This document shows positions 5,086 to 5,140 of a stretch of DNA of 5,140 nucleotides, piece by piece. The translations under genes and the position numbers were made by a program. The notes under the pieces are model-generated. The model was not told where the DNA came from. It saw nothing but the letters and a program-made list of their open reading frames with translations, and ran no database searches. Location: NCBI GenBank assembly GCA_900546615.1, contig URDJ01000075.1:1-5140 (forward strand), given 5' to 3'. Every line of letters begins with the position of its first letter. Positions within the stretch are counted from its first letter, which is position 1. Origin of the DNA: an uncultured Eubacteriales bacterium. Its GTDB lineage: Bacteria > Bacillota > Clostridia > Oscillospirales > Oscillospiraceae.

Positions 5086-5140
5086 TGTATAGTGTAGTAA
5101 CATAGGTAACAGGTAAGGAAGAGACATAGGTGACAGGATA
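5086..5140. mobile_element. Probable end of an insertion sequence (IS21-like?), truncated by the window
   Basis: From TGTATAGTG (5086) the composition changes abruptly from GC-rich to purine-rich AT-leaning DNA. Two direct repeats follow: ACATAGGTAACAGG (5100-5113) and ACATAGGTGACAGG (5124-5137), 13 of 14 identical and 24 bp apart. A TG terminus with multiple short internal repeats of the ACATAGGTRACA type fits, from memory, the ends of IS21-family (istA/istB) elements of Clostridia. No transposase sequence lies in the window, so the family is an inference and the exact boundary uncertain. Confidence 0.35.
5100..5137 (+). repeat. Two 14-bp direct repeats, ACATAGGTRACAGG
   Basis: Copies at 5100-5113 and 5124-5137 differ only at A5108/G5132. 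The 24-bp period suits repeated transposase-binding sites at an IS end. Two copies with a 10-bp gap are not enough to suggest a CRISPR array. Confidence 0.6.

Noticed and set aside
5100..5137. CRISPR-like repeats at the right edge
   Set aside because: Only two short, imperfect copies with a 10-bp gap; the unit length and spacing do not fit CRISPR and no cas genes are present.

Overview
The window looks like part of an anaerobic purine/urate-catabolism locus from a GC-rich gut Clostridia-type bacterium, most likely an Oscillospirales relative. That placement is an inference. It rests on GC-rich coding sequence, strong AGGAGG-type ribosome binding sites, AT-rich intergenic promoters matching the sigma-70/SigA consensus, and gene content matching the urate-inducible set (ygeX, ygeY, ygeW, ygfK, ssnA, hyuA) known from E. 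coli and gut anaerobes.

Layout. Three genes run leftward as an apparent operon. ssnA (1812-3143) is followed, after a 34-nt gap, by a short YgfK-like iron-sulfur oxidoreductase (74-1777). After another 18 nt comes the first 18 codons of a gene leaving the left edge, which resembles clostridial diaminopropionate ammonia-lyase (ygeX). A hydantoinase/dihydropyrimidinase gene (hyuA/hydA, 3471-4829) runs rightward. The 327-bp divergent region between ssnA and hyuA holds two good promoters, one per direction, with 17-bp spacers. Short direct repeats lie in or between them. The ssnA mRNA should carry a leader of about 175 nt that contains a GC-rich hairpin plus T-tract, resembling an attenuator. The same stretch holds a small open frame that may be a relic of a membrane-protein gene.

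Right of hyuA (4830-5140) I see no gene. There is a perfect 10-bp hairpin, a 174-bp segment bounded by perfect 12-bp inverted repeats (MITE-like or an extragenic palindromic repeat), and at the edge a pair of 14-bp direct repeats that look like the end of an insertion sequence, possibly IS21-type.

How the genes may work together (inference from family chemistry): the YgfK-like protein carries out electron transfer or reduction on a purine-derived ring. SsnA and HyuA, both metal-dependent amidohydrolases, open or deaminate the ring and hydrolyse the cyclic ureide. The ygeX product would cleave 2,3-diaminopropionate to pyruvate and ammonia. The most notable point is that this YgfK keeps the N-terminal dihydroorotate-dehydrogenase-like half and the C-terminal 2x[4Fe-4S] domain but lacks the whole GltD-like FAD/NAD(P)H module that separates them in the E. 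coli protein.
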